Assembly (NCBI RefSeq): GCF_010614805.1
Contig: NZ_JAAFZC010000001.1
Span: 1,714,001 to 1,778,000 of the forward strand
Direction: 5' to 3'
Source: Pseudooceanicola aestuarii
GTDB lineage: Bacteria; Pseudomonadota; Alphaproteobacteria; Rhodobacterales; Rhodobacteraceae
DNA: 64,000 bases
The notes beneath the pieces were generated by a model. That model made no database searches. It saw only the letters and a list, made by a program, of their open reading frames with translations, and was not told the DNA's origin. Position 1 is the first letter of the stretch, and each line of letters opens with the position of its first letter. The translations under genes were made by a program, and so were the position numbers. Positions 63,628-64,000 of this stretch are shown piece after piece.

Positions 63628-64000
63628 GCAATGCCGAGACGCTGACCCCGCCACTGATTACCGTCGGACTGACCTGTTTCAACGCTCGCGAGACGGTACA
63701 GGTGGCTTTTGACAGTGCTGTGGCCCAGGATTGGCCGAGGGTGGAGATCGTGGTGGTCGACGATTGTTCCTGCGACGGATCGGACCTCCTGCTGATGGCT
63801 GCCGCTGCCGGACGTGACAACGTGAGGCTGATTCGTCACAGCAGAAATCTTGGCGCTGCGGTGGCGCGGAACACGATCCTGCGTCACGCATCCGGGACCT
63901 GGCTTGCCTTTTTCGACGATGACGACATCAGCCATCCCGCCCGCCTTCGACTGCAACTGGCGCATCTCCTTATGGCCGAGGCGCAGGGATTGCCGGTCTT
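63624..64000 (+). CDS. Family-2 glycosyltransferase (third of three, partial)
   Basis: Only the first about 125 residues are in the window: PLITVGLTCFNARETVQVAF, IVVVDDCSCDGSDLLL, RNLGAAVARNTIL and LAFFDDDDISHPARLRLQL. It is the third paralogue of the set, overlapping the second by 4 bases (ATGA). The operon clearly continues beyond the right edge. Confidence 0.88.
   Translation, partial: MSNAETLTPPLITVGLTCFNARETVQVAFDSAVAQDWPRVEIVVVDDCSCDGSDLLLMAAAAGRDNVRLIRHSRNLGAAVARNTILRHASGTWLAFFDDDDISHPARLRLQLAHLLMAEAQGLPV

Overview
The window is a 64-kb piece of a high-GC alphaproteobacterial chromosome, most likely from the Rhodobacteraceae/Roseobacteraceae. Pointers are a 44-residue aa3-type cytochrome oxidase subunit IV, a DUF6173-like protein, a decaprenyl-type prenyl synthase with UbiA, a pgsA-moaD-moaE run, and high-GC codon use throughout. 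I see no prophage, insertion sequence, CRISPR array or rRNA. There is one tRNA gene.

Left part (1-26 kb): a cell-envelope and ribosome operon reads leftward from a clear sigma70-type promoter: rpmH, rnpA, yidD, ttcA, a c-di-GMP phosphodiesterase-like gene and yidC (cut by the window edge). A TVP38-type membrane protein, a MerA-like flavoprotein and a histidine kinase follow on the other strand, then tRNA-Arg(ACG), a BCCT transporter, a CoxG-like protein, an ABC-2 exporter, uvrC, a Na+/Ca2+ exchanger, an S49 peptidase, pgsA, moaD/moaE, an OmpA-like protein, ubiA, rsmE and gshA.

Middle part (26-55 kb): the pyrB operon (pyrB, small membrane protein, PH-like protein, unknown protein, dihydroorotase homologue, plsY) is notable because the dihydroorotase homologue lacks its metal ligands. 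Then come a uracil-DNA glycosylase, moaB, an RND adaptor/pump pair, a stand-alone DsbD-type domain, yqgE, a Sua5-type enzyme, an acyl-CoA dehydrogenase/metallo-hydrolase operon, cytochrome oxidase subunit IV, a lipoprotein resembling a permuted NlpC/P60 hydrolase, azlCD, mobA, ispE, a TPR protein, the ETF-ubiquinone oxidoreductase, greA, a polyprenyl diphosphate synthase, a tRNA/rRNA-type adenine methyltransferase and a YdcH-like protein. Four genes of molybdenum-cofactor synthesis (moaD, moaE, moaB, mobA) are scattered through the window.

Right part (55.7-64 kb): this is the accessory region and the best candidate for an undescribed system. Eight genes run rightward off the end of the window, and every junction is the same 4-base ATGA overlap: methyltransferase-like protein with a degenerate SAM site, Wzx-like flippase, GMC-type flavin oxidoreductase, family-2 glycosyltransferase, sulfotransferase-like protein, family-4 glycosyltransferase, and two more family-2 glycosyltransferases. 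Together they look like a pathway that assembles, modifies (oxidation, possibly sulfation and methylation) and exports a surface glycan. Three small stem-loops lie in the leader ahead of the first gene.
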